A stretch of 64,000 bases of DNA from Stutzerimonas stutzeri TS44 (GTDB lineage Bacteria; Pseudomonadota; Gammaproteobacteria; Pseudomonadales; Pseudomonadaceae). Made by a program: the position numbers and the translations under genes. Location of the stretch: assembly GCA_000263395.1 (NCBI GenBank), contig AJXE01000006.1, positions 62,001 to 126,000 on the forward strand, given 5' to 3'. The notes beneath the pieces are model-generated. The model was not told the origin of the DNA, did not search any database, and worked only from the letters and a program-made list of their open reading frames with translations. This document shows, one piece after another, positions 47,962 to 56,870 of the stretch (positions are counted from its first letter, which is position 1; every line of letters begins with the position of its first letter).

Positions 47962-48634
47962 CGCCGTCCTCCGCCAGGCGGAAGCCGACGCCATGCACGG
48001 TGTGCAGCAGTGGCTGGTCGAAGGGCTTGTCGAGCGTCTGGCGCAGCTGGTGGATGTGGCTGCGCAGGGCATCGCTGTCGGGAACGTCGTCGCCCCACAG
48101 CGCCTCTTCCAGTTGCTCGCGGCGCACCACCGCCGGGCTCTTCTGCATCAGCAGCGCCAGCAGCTTGTGGCCGATGGGGTTGAGTCGCAGCGGCTGGCCG
48201 GCACGGCTGGCCTGCAGCGTGTCGAGGTCGTAATGCAGGTCGCCGACCTGCAGCTGGCGTTTGCGCGCGCCCTGGCTGCGGCGCAGGATCGCCTCGATGC
48301 GCGCCACCAGCTCGGACAGCGCGAACGGCTTGACCAGGTAGTCGTCGGCGCCCACGCCCAGCCCTTGCAGGCGGTCGGCCAGGGCGTCACGCGCGGTGAG
48401 CATGATGATCGGCGTATCGCGGCCGGCATCCTCGCGCAGGCGCTTGCACACCTGGTAGCCGTCGATGCCCGGCAGCATCACGTCCAGCACGATCAGGTCG
48501 TAGTGTCCGGTGGCGGCCAGGTGCAGGCCACCGAGGCCGTCCTGCGCACAGTCGACCACGTAGCCCTTGAGTTCCAGGTAATCCAGCACGTTGGCCAGGA
48601 TGTCGCGGTTGTCTTCGATGACCAGGATGCGCAT
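47951..48634 (-). CDS. colR: Response regulator ColR (OmpR family)
   Basis: A 227-residue regulator. Receiver domain: MRILVIEDNRDILANVLDYL, phospho-Asp in DLIVLDVMLPGIDGYQV (about residue 51), Thr in IIMLTARDA, and Lys in DDYLVKPFALSE. The winged-helix DNA-binding domain (about 135-222) contains LNPIGHKLLALLMQKSPAVV, DALRSHIHQLRQTLDKPFD and HTVHGVGFRL. It overlaps colS by 11 bases. Four 11-bp phased repeats 15 bases upstream of its start are a probable operator. ColRS guards membrane integrity in pseudomonads. Confidence 0.94.
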   Translation of the reverse strand: MRILVIEDNRDILANVLDYLELKGYVVDCAQDGLGGLHLAATGHYDLIVLDVMLPGIDGYQVCKRLREDAGRDTPIIMLTARDALADRLQGLGVGADDYLVKPFALSELVARIEAILRRSQGARKRQLQVGDLHYDLDTLQASRAGQPLRLNPIGHKLLALLMQKSPAVVRREQLEEALWGDDVPDSDALRSHIHQLRQTLDKPFDQPLLHTVHGVGFRLAEDGDAR

Positions 48635-48648
48635 GTCGCCTCACGCGG

Positions 48649-48692
48649 ATGACGAAATTTTCACGGCTTCTTTACGAAGGCCTCACGAGGGC
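48649..48692. promoter_or_regulatory. Four phased 11-bp repeats between colR and the LtaS-like gene
   Basis: ATGACGAAATT, TTCACGGCTTC, TTTACGAAGGC and CTCACGAGGGC follow each other with exact 11-base phase, sharing a TNACG or YNACG core. OmpR-family regulators bind such direct repeats, so this is a candidate ColR operator serving colR itself, the divergent LtaS-like gene, or both. The reported P. putida ColR motif also contains a TTTTTCAC-like end, and ATTTTCAC is present at 48657-48664. Confidence 0.6.
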
Positions 48693-48737
48693 ACACGCAG
48701 ACTCCGGCGCGTTCAACCTCGCCCGTGGAATCATACG

Positions 48738-50723
48738 ATGCCTCTTCTGCGCCATGCTCAGCTTCGTTACCTGTCCCTGCTGCTCGGCCTCTGGCTGGGC
48801 GTGTTCCTGCTCACCCGCAGCGTGCTGCTCGCCGCCCACTGGACGGACGCGGCCGGCGGGGCGGGCGATCTGCTGCGGATCTATGCCGTGGGCCTGGTCT
48901 ATGACCTGGCCTATCTGGCCTTCGCCGCGCTACCGCTGGCGCTCTACCTGCTGGCCTGCCCACCGCGCATCTGGCACAGCCGCTGGCATCGGCTCGCGCT
49001 GCAACTGCTGCTGGGCCTGAGCCTGTACGCGATGCTGTTCACCGCGCTCGCCGAATGGCTGTTCTGGGACGAGTTCGGCGTGCGCTTCAACTTCATCGCC
49101 GTGGATTATCTGGTGTATTCCGACGAGGTGCTCGCCAACATCCGCGAGTCCTACCCGGTCTTTGTCCTGCTGACGCTGCTGGCCCTGCTCACGTTGCTCG
49201 CCATGACCGCGCGGCAGCCGCTGCTGCGCCGCGCGCTGGCTGCGCCGAGCCTGGGCCGACGCGGGCGTGCAACGGCCCTGGCCAGCCTGCTGGCGGCGGC
49301 GCTCGGCGCCGGACTGCTGGTCGGTCAGGACTTCCCGCGCGGCAGCGGCGGCAACGCCTACCAGCGCGAGCTGGCGAGCAACGGCCCGTTCCAGTTCTTC
49401 GCCGCGTTCCGCAACAACGAGCTGGACTACCCGCAGTTCTACGCCACCCTGCCCGAGCAGGCGGTCGGCAACGACCTGCGCGCCGAAGTCGCCGAGCCGA
49501 ATGCGCGGTTCATCGGCAGTGATCCACTGGACATCCGCCGGGTGATCGACAACCCCGGCGCAGCGCGGCCACTGAATATCGTGCTGGTCACGGTGGAGAG
49601 CCTCAGCGCCAAATACCTCGGCAGCTTCGGCGACAGCCGCGGGCTGACCCCCAACCTCGACGCGCTGCGCCGGCAGAGCCTGTTCTTCACCGATTTCTAC
49701 GCCACCGGCACGCGCACCGACCGAGGCCTGGAGGCCATCACCCTGTCGATGCCACCGACGCCGGGGCGTTCGATCGTCAAGCGCATCGGCCGCGAGAGCG
49801 GCTTCGCCAGCCTCGGCCAGCAGCTCGCCAGCAAGGGCTACGACAGCGTGTTCCTCTACGGCGGGCGCGGCTATTTCGACAACATGAGCGCGTTCTTCAG
49901 CGGCAACGGCTACCGCGTGGTCGACCAGAGCAGCGCGGACGAGGCGGACATCCACTTCAAGAATGCCTGGGGCATGGCCGACGAAGACCTCTACCGACTG
50001 GCGCTGCGCGAGGCCGACGCCGATCACGCCGCCGGCAAGCCGTTTCTGCTGCAGCTGATGACCACCTCCAACCACCGCCCCTACAGCTACCCGGACGGAC
50101 GCATCGACATCCCTTCGGGCGAAGGCCGCGAAGGCGCGGTGAAGTACACCGACCACGCGATCGGCGAATTCCTCGCCCAGGCGCGCGGCAAGCCATGGTT
50201 CGCCAACACGCTGTTCGTCTTCGTCGCCGACCACACCGCCGGCAGCGCCGGCTCGCAGGACCTGCCGCTGGCCAACTACCACATCCCGCTGTTCATCTAC
50301 GCCCCGGGGCTGATCGAGCCGCGCGAATTCACCGGCGTGGCCAGCCAGATCGATCTGGCGCCGACCCTGCTCGGCCTGTTGAACATGGACTACGTCTCGA
50401 CCTTCTTCGGCCGCAACCTGTTGCGCGAGGACGCCGCGCCGGGCCGCGCGCTGATCGGCAACTACCAGCATCTGGGGCTGTTCGACGGCCAGGACCTGGC
50501 GATCCTCAGCCCGCGCCAGGGCGTGCGCCGCCACGACGATGCGCGCGGCGCGAGCCGTGAATCCAGCGCCGCGGCGGACGACCCGCTGGTTCGCCGCGAC
50601 ATCGCCTACTACCAGGGCGCCAGCTACGACTACCAGCACGCGCTGCTCAGCTGGCAGCCCACGCAGCCGGCGGCAGCCGGCCGTTCAACTTCCACCTCGG
50701 CTTCGGCCTGCCCGCGCTGCTGA
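48738..50723 (+). CDS. LtaS-like/sulfatase-family phosphotransferase
   Basis: A 661-residue membrane enzyme. Five hydrophobic helices fill about 1-205; the large periplasmic domain (about 270-600) is of the alkaline phosphatase/LTA synthase type: VLVTVESLSAKYLGSFGDSR, the probable catalytic Thr in FYATGTRTDRGLEAITLSMP (about 323), FLYGGRGYFDNMSAFFSGNG, and VFVADHTAG (about 496). Gram-negative relatives transfer phosphoglycerol or phosphoethanolamine to glycans or lipids. The ATG at 48738 was taken because the helix starts there; the SD is weak. The last 18 or so residues (PAAAGRSTSTSASACPRC) look like the next gene's N-terminus read in the wrong frame. Confidence 0.85.
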   Translation: MPLLRHAQLRYLSLLLGLWLGVFLLTRSVLLAAHWTDAAGGAGDLLRIYAVGLVYDLAYLAFAALPLALYLLACPPRIWHSRWHRLALQLLLGLSLYAMLFTALAEWLFWDEFGVRFNFIAVDYLVYSDEVLANIRESYPVFVLLTLLALLTLLAMTARQPLLRRALAAPSLGRRGRATALASLLAAALGAGLLVGQDFPRGSGGNAYQRELASNGPFQFFAAFRNNELDYPQFYATLPEQAVGNDLRAEVAEPNARFIGSDPLDIRRVIDNPGAARPLNIVLVTVESLSAKYLGSFGDSRGLTPNLDALRRQSLFFTDFYATGTRTDRGLEAITLSMPPTPGRSIVKRIGRESGFASLGQQLASKGYDSVFLYGGRGYFDNMSAFFSGNGYRVVDQSSADEADIHFKNAWGMADEDLYRLALREADADHAAGKPFLLQLMTTSNHRPYSYPDGRIDIPSGEGREGAVKYTDHAIGEFLAQARGKPWFANTLFVFVADHTAGSAGSQDLPLANYHIPLFIYAPGLIEPREFTGVASQIDLAPTLLGLLNMDYVSTFFGRNLLREDAAPGRALIGNYQHLGLFDGQDLAILSPRQGVRRHDDARGASRESSAAADDPLVRRDIAYYQGASYDYQHALLSWQPTQPAAAGRSTSTSASACPRC

Positions 50724-51385
50724 TGGCGGCCTTGCTGATCGGCGAGCCGAGCCAGCTGGACTTCGCCCTGTCGCGGCTGTTCTACGAGCCCGGCGCGGGC
50801 TTCGTCGGCCGCCACAGCTGGCTGCTCGAAGACTTCCTGCATGATCGCGTCAAGCAACTGGTGATCGTCATCGGCGTGCTGGCCATCGCCGGCTTCCTGC
50901 TCAGCCTGCTGCCCACACGCCTGGCGCGCTGGCGCCGGCCGCTGGGCTACCTGGTGCTGGCGCTGGGGCTGTCGACCAGCATCGTCTCGCCGCTGAAGAC
51001 GCTCACCGGCGTGCATTGCCCGTGGAGCCTGAGCGAGTTTGGCGGCACGGAGACGTTCACGCCGCTGCTCGCCGAACGCGCGCCGACACTCAAGCCCGGG
51101 CGCTGCTGGCCCGGCGGCCATGCGTCGGCCGGTTTCTCGCTGCTGGCGCTGTACTTCGTCCTGCGCGACCGCCATCCACGCCTGGCGCGCGCCGCGCTGG
51201 GCGTGGCGCTGGCCCTGGGCACGCTGATGTCAGCGGGCCGGGTGATGCAGGGTGCGCACTTCGCCTCGCACAACCTGTGGACGCTGCTGCTGGACTGGAC
51301 GATCTGCCTGGCCGGCTACCGGCTGCTGCTCTACCGCCGCGCGCCGGTACCGGCGCCCCTCGCCGTCGGTGCGCCCGCAGCCTAG
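50723..51385 (+). CDS. PAP2-family lipid phosphatase
   Basis: A 220-residue inner-membrane phosphatase from the ATG at 50723, which overlaps the upstream stop. Active-site blocks are KTLTGVHCPWSL (about 91-102), CWPGGHASAGFSL (about 127-139) and GRVMQGAHFASHNLWTLLLD (about 170-189). Five membrane segments are seen. The same frame continues upstream with RPFNFHLGFGLPALL, which looks like the true first helix but has no start codon, so the annotated start may be truncated by an indel. Likely dephosphorylates undecaprenyl or lipid phosphates; it pairs with the LtaS-like enzyme. It overlaps the RIO kinase stop by four bases. Confidence 0.85.
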   Translation: MAALLIGEPSQLDFALSRLFYEPGAGFVGRHSWLLEDFLHDRVKQLVIVIGVLAIAGFLLSLLPTRLARWRRPLGYLVLALGLSTSIVSPLKTLTGVHCPWSLSEFGGTETFTPLLAERAPTLKPGRCWPGGHASAGFSLLALYFVLRDRHPRLARAALGVALALGTLMSAGRVMQGAHFASHNLWTLLLDWTICLAGYRLLLYRRAPVPAPLAVGAPAA

Positions 51386-52272
51386 TGGCGCAGCCACGGC
51401 GGTGGCGGCGGCTCGTCGCGCGGCGCGTCGTCGGCATTGCGCAACGCTTCGCGGTGCGCCTGCTCGGCCAGGGCGGCCTTGATCTCGCGCATCACCGCAT
51501 CCAGATCGGCGGCATCTTCCGGCTCGGCGAACTCACCGGACAGCTCGCTCTCGGGCGTCAGCTTGCCCTGCTCGTAGAGCGCCCACATCTCCTTGGCATA
51601 GCGGGTGAATTTCAGTTCCGGCGCGAAACGCCCGAAGTAGGCCGCCATGTTACCGACATCGCGCTCGAGCATCTCGAAGGCGTGGTTGTTGCCGGCGGCG
51701 TCCACCGCCTGCGGCAGGTCGATGATCACCGGGCCGTGCTCGTCGAGCAGCACGTTGAATTCCGACAGGTCGCCATGCACCAGTCCGGCGCAGAGCATCT
51801 TGACCACCTCGTGGATCATGAAGGCGTGGAACTCGCGGGCATCGTCCGGATGCAGCTCGACGTCGTTGAGGCGCGGCGCCGCATCGCCATCCTCGCCGGC
51901 GATCATCTCCATCAGCAGCACGCCGTCGAGAAAGTCATACGGCTTGGGCACCCGCACGCCGGCGTCGGCCAGACGGAACAGCGCCGCCACCTCGGCGTTC
52001 TGCCAGTTCTCTTCGCGCTCCTTGCGGCCGTGTTTGGAACCCTTGGCCATCGCCCGCGCATCGCGGCTGCTGCGCACCTTGCGGCCTTCCTGATACTTCA
52101 CGGCCTGGCGGAAACTGCGTTTGTTGGCTTCCTTGTAGACCTTGGCGCAACGCAGCTCGTCGCCACAGCGCACCACATATACCGCTGCTTCCTTGCCACT
52201 CATCAGCGGCCGCAGCACCTCGTCGATCAGGCCATCCTCGATCAGCGGTTCGAGTCGTTTAGGCGTTTTCAT
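51382..52272 (-). CDS. RIO1-family serine kinase
   Basis: A 296-residue RIO-fold protein kinase. MKTPKRLEPLIEDGLIDEVL is followed by MSGKEAAVYVV (flexible P-loop region), CAKVYK with the ATP lysine, and NAEVAALFRLADAGVRVPKP. The catalytic loop is LVHGDLSEFNVLLDEHGP and the metal-binding segment VIIDLPQAVDAAGN. Bacterial RIO kinases are common in Pseudomonas but their substrates are unknown; yeast Rio1 acts in ribosome maturation. Its acidic and Pro-rich C-terminus ends PPPPPWLRH. Convergent with the PAP2 gene, stops overlapping. Confidence 0.9.
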   Translation of the reverse strand: MKTPKRLEPLIEDGLIDEVLRPLMSGKEAAVYVVRCGDELRCAKVYKEANKRSFRQAVKYQEGRKVRSSRDARAMAKGSKHGRKEREENWQNAEVAALFRLADAGVRVPKPYDFLDGVLLMEMIAGEDGDAAPRLNDVELHPDDAREFHAFMIHEVVKMLCAGLVHGDLSEFNVLLDEHGPVIIDLPQAVDAAGNNHAFEMLERDVGNMAAYFGRFAPELKFTRYAKEMWALYEQGKLTPESELSGEFAEPEDAADLDAVMREIKAALAEQAHREALRNADDAPRDEPPPPPWLRH

Positions 52273-52429
52273 CAGCGACTTGCAGGTCCTTCTCGGTGAA
52301 TGCGGGGCTGCAGGTTACGGTAATCCCCGGCGGGCTTCCATGCTCGCCCGGCAGTTTGAAAGCGCGCTGCGGATTGGCGCTCGCACAGCGAAGGCGGACA
52401 ATCACTCCAACTCTCATCGGAGCACCGCC

Positions 52430-53470
52430 ATGCTCGACCATGACCGCTGCTGGGAAGCACTCTGCGCGCGCGACGCCAGCTGTGACGGCGAGTTCGTCTT
52501 CGCCGTACGCTCGACCGGCATCTACTGCCGCCCCAGCTGTCCGGCGCGGCGGCCGCGACGCGATCGCGTGCAGTTCTTCGACAACGCCGGGCAGGCCGAA
52601 ACCGCCGGCTTCCGCCCCTGCCGGCGCTGCTGGCCGCAGGCGCAAAGCCCGGCCGAGCAGCTCGATACGCTGGTCGCCGCCGCCTGCCGGCTGCTGGACG
52701 AGGCGCCCGAGGCGCTGACGCTCGCCCAACTGGCGGCGCGCATCGGCCTGTCGCCCTCGCACCTGGCACGTGCGTTCAAGGCACGCACCGGTCTCACGCC
52801 ACGCGCCTGGGTCGCCGCGCGCCGGCGCGAGCGCCTGCAGGCACAGCTGCCCGCCGCCGATAACGTGCTCGATGCGGCGCTGGCCGCCGGCTACCCGAGC
52901 GCCCGCGCGGTGTATGCCGAAGCGCAGGCGCTGAGCCCGGCGCAGCGCCTGCGCAAAGGTGCCGGGGAAACCCTGCGCTATGCCGTCGCCCCCTGCCCGC
53001 TGGGGCTGCTGCTGCTCGCCGCGAGCGAGCGCGGCGTCTGCGCGTTGCTGTTCGGCGACGACGAGCCGGCGCTGGAACAGGAGCTACGCGAACGCTTCGC
53101 CGCCGCCCGGCTGCAGCGCGATCAGGCCGGTCTCGGTGACTGGCTGCAGGCCGTTGTCGGCCAACTCGAAGAACCGGCGCGCGCGGCCAGGTTGCCGCTG
53201 GATCTGCGCGGCAGTGCCTTCCAGCAGCGGGTCTGGCAGGCGTTGCAGGCCATTCCGCCGGGGCAGACGCGGCGTTACGGCGAACTCGCCAGCACCCTCG
53301 ACAGCCACGCCCGCGCCGTCGCCCGCGCCTGCGCGAGCAACCCGGTCGGCCTGCTGGTGCCCTGCCATCGCGTAGTCGGCGCACAGCAGGCGCTGACCGG
53401 CTACCGCTGGGGGCTGGCACGCAAGGCCGCGCTGCTCGCCGGCGAAGCACGGGACAAGCCGGGAGATTGA
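52430..53470 (+). CDS. ada: Ada: bifunctional methylated-DNA repair protein and transcription activator
   Basis: A 346-residue protein. The N-terminal zinc domain (about 1-75) has TGIYCRPSCPARRP with the methyl-phosphotriester acceptor cysteine, and FRPCRRCWP. An AraC-type helix-turn-helix (about 85-175) follows: LTLAQLAARIGLSPSHLARA and AALAAGYPSARAVYAEAQAL. The C-terminal O6-methylguanine methyltransferase domain (about 255-335) has the PCHR site in GLLVPCHRVVGAQQALTGYR. The order is that of E. coli Ada. The ATG at 52430 gives MLDHDRCWEALCARDASCDG; upstream frame is antisense to the RIO gene. An alkA gene is not adjacent. Confidence 0.96.
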   Translation: MLDHDRCWEALCARDASCDGEFVFAVRSTGIYCRPSCPARRPRRDRVQFFDNAGQAETAGFRPCRRCWPQAQSPAEQLDTLVAAACRLLDEAPEALTLAQLAARIGLSPSHLARAFKARTGLTPRAWVAARRRERLQAQLPAADNVLDAALAAGYPSARAVYAEAQALSPAQRLRKGAGETLRYAVAPCPLGLLLLAASERGVCALLFGDDEPALEQELRERFAAARLQRDQAGLGDWLQAVVGQLEEPARAARLPLDLRGSAFQQRVWQALQAIPPGQTRRYGELASTLDSHARAVARACASNPVGLLVPCHRVVGAQQALTGYRWGLARKAALLAGEARDKPGD

Positions 53471-53530
53471 CGGCGTTTTCGCGGTCCGATGTTGTGTCGA
53501 CGCTTCTCGCCGCCGCACCGGACCCGCGCC

Positions 53531-53773
53531 ATGACCGACCTGAAACGCTACCGCATCCATTACCGCATCAATGGCGCGCCCGCCTCGCTGCTGCTGAGCG
53601 CCTTCGAGGAACCGAGCCTGGAGCAGGCCGAGCTGGAAATCCTCCTCACGCACGTACGTAACCCGCAGACGGCGGTCGACGCGCCGTGGGAATCGCCGCT
53701 GCGCGCCAGCGAGCACAGCCGCATGGCCGAGCTGGGCGTCAGCGATATCCAGATCGAAGAAGAGTGCCGCTGA
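53531..53773 (+). CDS. Small hypothetical protein before tatD
   Basis: An 80-residue soluble protein: MTDLKRYRIHYRINGAPASL, then LLSAFEEPSLEQAELEILLT. It is acidic at the end (DIQIEEECR). No signal peptide, membrane segment or recognised domain. A 35-residue internal block (SLEQAELEILLTHV) suggests an alpha-beta fold. It ends eight bases before the tatD start, so the two are likely co-translated. Codon use and GC content are like the neighbours, which supports a real gene. Confidence 0.72.
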   Translation: MTDLKRYRIHYRINGAPASLLLSAFEEPSLEQAELEILLTHVRNPQTAVDAPWESPLRASEHSRMAELGVSDIQIEEECR

Positions 53774-53781
53774 GCGTTAGC

Positions 53782-54612
53782 ATGAGCGCCGAACCCGCCT
53801 CCATCGAGCGCAGACCGTCCGTGCCACTGATCGACACCCACACCCATCTGGACTTCGAGGATTTCGACGCCGACCGTCAGGCCGTGCTGGCACGCTGTGC
53901 GGCCCTCGGCGTCGAGCGCATCGTCGTGCTCGGCGTGCATGCACAGAACTGGCAGCGCGTCTGGCAGCTGGCCAGCGAGCAGCCGGCCGTCTACGCCGCA
54001 CTCGGGCTGCATCCGGTGTACCAGCACCAGCACCGCGACGAGCACCTCGCGGCGCTGGGCGAATGGCTGCAGCGCCTGCGCGGCGAAGCGAAGCTCTGCG
54101 CCGTCGGCGAGATCGGCCTGGACTACTACATCGACGCGCCGGACCATGAACGCCAGCAGTACCTTCTCGAGCGCCAGCTGCAGCTGGCCAGCGACTTCGA
54201 ACTGCCGGTGCTGCTGCACGTGCGCCGCGCCCATGCGGCGATGATCGCCACGCTCAAGCGCCATCGGCTGCGCCGCGGCGGCATCGTGCATGCCTTCAGC
54301 GGCAGCTGGGAGGAAGCGCGCGAGTATCTGAAGCTGGGTTTCAGGCTGGGCCTCGGCGGCGCCGGTACCTGGCCGCAGGCCCGACGCATGCAGCGCGTGC
54401 TCGAGCAGTTGCCGCTGCACGGCATCGTGCTGGAAACCGACGCGCCGGACATGCCGCCGGCGGGCCACGCCGGCGAGCGCAACAGCCCGGAGCTGCTGCC
54501 GGAGATCTGCCAGCGGCTGGCCGAACTCAAGGGCATCAGCACCGCAGAACTGACCGCCGCCAGCTATCGCAACAGCTGCGAACTGTTCGGCTGGCCGCTC
54601 GGCGACGCCTAG
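53782..54612 (+). CDS. TatD-family metal-dependent deoxyribonuclease
   Basis: A 276-residue TIM-barrel hydrolase. Metal ligands: LIDTHTHLDFEDFD (HxH), EIGLDYYIDAPDHERQ (Glu), LLHVRRAHAAMI (His), VHAFSG (His) and LETDAPDMPP (Asp). The start at 53782 gives MSAEPASIERRPSVPLIDTH; the SD is poor and the upstream gene's stop overlaps closely. E. coli TatD, YcfH and YjjV are its relatives; YjjV/TatD type by motif. These are 3'-5' exonucleases in DNA repair. Stop lies seven bases from the convergent chemoreceptor gene. Confidence 0.92.
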   Translation: MSAEPASIERRPSVPLIDTHTHLDFEDFDADRQAVLARCAALGVERIVVLGVHAQNWQRVWQLASEQPAVYAALGLHPVYQHQHRDEHLAALGEWLQRLRGEAKLCAVGEIGLDYYIDAPDHERQQYLLERQLQLASDFELPVLLHVRRAHAAMIATLKRHRLRRGGIVHAFSGSWEEAREYLKLGFRLGLGGAGTWPQARRMQRVLEQLPLHGIVLETDAPDMPPAGHAGERNSPELLPEICQRLAELKGISTAELTAASYRNSCELFGWPLGDA

Positions 54613-54619
54613 TGCCCGG

Positions 54620-56650
54620 CTAGACGCGGAAGGCACCGATCAGCTGCTGCAACTGCCCCACCAGCTGGGTCAGTTCGCGACTGGCCTGCTCGGTATGCCC
54701 GGCGCCCTCGGCGGTGCGTTTTCCGGCTTCGTTGATCGCCACGATGTTGCGGTCGATATCATGCGCCACGGCCGTCTGCTGCTCGGCCGCCGCGGCGATC
54801 TGCTGGCTCTGGTCGACGATGCTGCCGACCGCGCCGAGGATGTGCTCCAGCGCCTGCTCCACCTGCGCCGACTGGCTTACCGTGCCCTCGGCCAGCGCGT
54901 GGCTGGCGTGCATGGTCTTCACCGCCGCACCGACGCCGCCCTGCAGGCGCGCGATCATCTGCTCGATCTCCTCGGTGGACTGCTGCGTGCGCCGCGCCAG
55001 GTTGCGCACTTCGTCGGCAACCACGGCGAAGCCGCGGCCCTGTTCGCCGGCACGCGCCGCCTCGATCGCCGCATTGAGCGCGAGCAGGTTGGTCTGCTCG
55101 GCGATGCCCTTGATCACGTCGAGCACCTGGCTGATCGCCGCGCTGTCGTCAGCCAGGCGATTGATCACCTGTACCGACTGCGCGATTTCCTCGGCCAGGC
55201 GCTGGATGCCGCTGACCTGCGCGCTGACCAGGCCACGACCGCTGACGGTTTCGGCGTTGACGTCCTGCGCACTGCCCACCGCCGCCTCGGCGCTGGTGGC
55301 CACCGCCTGGGCGGTGGCGGACATCTGATTCATCGCGGTGGCAACCTGCTCGATCTGGCTGCGCTGCTCGGAGACCGTCTGGTTGCTCTCGCCGGAGACG
55401 TTCTCCACGCGCCCGGCCTGACGCTCGACTTCACCGACGGTCAGCCCGACCCGCTCGATCAGCTCGCGAATCCGCGCCACGCCATCGTTGAACAGCTGGC
55501 CCAGCTCACCCAGTTCGTCACGGCTCTGCACCGCGTAGCGCGCGGTCATGTCGCCCTCGGCGACACACTCCATGACCCGCCCGAGCCCGCGCAGCGAGGC
55601 CCGCGTCGAGACGTAGAAGCCACCGTAGAGATAGGCCACCAGCAACAGCACGACGCCCAGCGCGCTCAGCAGCAGGGTCATCAGCAGGCGCTTCTGCACC
55701 AGCCGCTCGGCGAGGTCGCCTTCGAGCAGCTGCAGGATCTGGTCGTTGAGCTGGTAGGTCTTCGCCATCTCGGCGCCGATCCGGTCGTAGAACTGCGCCC
55801 AGGGCCGATCGAAATCGTCGGCCATGATCACCTCGTCCTGCAGGATCTCGCTGGCGAGCCCCAGCGAATCGCGGCTGGCACTGGCGTACTGGTCGAGCTG
55901 CGCGCGGGCCGCGGCGCTGCCGGCGAGGCTGTCCTGCAGTTGCGCGGCGTACTGCGCCTGCAGCCGCTCCAGTTCGAGCACGAGGTTGTCCAGCGTGTTG
56001 CTGGCATCGGAGTTCAGGTAGCCCTGACCAAAGGTGTAGGAGCCCACCGCACGCCCCTGGCCGAGCGTCGCGGTGATGGTCGGCGTCACGCTGGTCAGCA
56101 GTTCGGCGAGCTGGCGCACTTCGCGCTGGGCGTCCTGGCTGAGGCCGGACTGCCCGGCGATCAGCCGGATCATCACCTGCACGCGCCCCAGCAGGCTCGC
56201 CGCCATCGCGGCCTTGGACTGCAGCGACTGCTCCGCCTGCGCGCTGCCCAGCGCCGTGCTCAGCTCATCGCGGCGGGCGCTGAATTCGGCGATCTGCTCG
56301 GGATCGTCGCTCACCGGGTGCAGGGCCTGCAGGCGCGTCGACAGCCGGGATTCGACCTGGCCGCGACGCTCGGCGAGCGCCGCGGCATTGCCGGCCTGGC
56401 CGATGATCGCCTCGATCTGCACCAGGTCGTGCCAGTCTTCCACGTCGCGGCGCAGCTGCAGCGCGGAGCCGAGCAGCTCAAGGCTCTGCAGTTCGTTGCG
56501 GGTACCGACGAACTCCCGGTACGAATCACGCACCAGGTAGAAGTTGCTCAGCAGCATGGGGACGAAGAACAGCAGGCTGACGAGACTGAACTTCATGCCG
56601 AAGCTCAGCCGGTTCATGAACGCGACTGCGGGATACAACAAAGTTTTCAC
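54620..56650 (-). CDS. Methyl-accepting chemotaxis protein with large helical sensor
   Basis: A 676-residue transmembrane chemoreceptor. TM1 lies near 20-42 ([19 protein letters not shown]). A long, helical periplasmic region (about 43-325) is rich in Leu, Gln and Ala and contains no PAS or cache core; TM2 is [22 protein letters not shown] (about 327-350). A HAMP domain follows, then the signalling domain with the hairpin tip [20 protein letters not shown] and [20 protein letters not shown] (about 510-550). It has no C-terminal NWETF-type CheR tether. Ligand unknown. It lies downstream of ampE on the same strand with a 220-base gap. Confidence 0.93.
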   Translation of the reverse strand: MKTLLYPAVAFMNRLSFGMKFSLVSLLFFVPMLLSNFYLVRDSYREFVGTRNELQSLELLGSALQLRRDVEDWHDLVQIEAIIGQAGNAAALAERRGQVESRLSTRLQALHPVSDDPEQIAEFSARRDELSTALGSAQAEQSLQSKAAMAASLLGRVQVMIRLIAGQSGLSQDAQREVRQLAELLTSVTPTITATLGQGRAVGSYTFGQGYLNSDASNTLDNLVLELERLQAQYAAQLQDSLAGSAAARAQLDQYASASRDSLGLASEILQDEVIMADDFDRPWAQFYDRIGAEMAKTYQLNDQILQLLEGDLAERLVQKRLLMTLLLSALGVVLLLVAYLYGGFYVSTRASLRGLGRVMECVAEGDMTARYAVQSRDELGELGQLFNDGVARIRELIERVGLTVGEVERQAGRVENVSGESNQTVSEQRSQIEQVATAMNQMSATAQAVATSAEAAVGSAQDVNAETVSGRGLVSAQVSGIQRLAEEIAQSVQVINRLADDSAAISQVLDVIKGIAEQTNLLALNAAIEAARAGEQGRGFAVVADEVRNLARRTQQSTEEIEQMIARLQGGVGAAVKTMHASHALAEGTVSQSAQVEQALEHILGAVGSIVDQSQQIAAAAEQQTAVAHDIDRNIVAINEAGKRTAEGAGHTEQASRELTQLVGQLQQLIGAFRV

Positions 56651-56870
56651 ACGACGTCTCCCAATCTTATTGGTATGTGCTTGCGGCTGTTGCAGCCGCA
56701 GCGGGGCTCGTCAGAGAGAAGTAGCGGATCGAGTTATACGGGATATCGGTAGGCGCTTTTGTAACTTAAGGTAATGGCCTTATGGCATCGCAGCGCCGCC
56801 AGCCCGCGGTGCGGCGGCCCGCGGGTAGTCGCGGGCGGTTATGGCGCATCATTCAGCCAGGCGGGGTGGT

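Noticed and set aside
45670-48183. 837-codon plus-strand frame opposite the colS-methyltransferase-inaA genes
   Set aside because: Antisense to three recognised genes; composition artefact of high GC.
54695-56752. 685-codon plus-strand frame opposite the chemoreceptor
   Set aside because: Antisense shadow; the chemoreceptor signalling domain is diagnostic on the minus strand.
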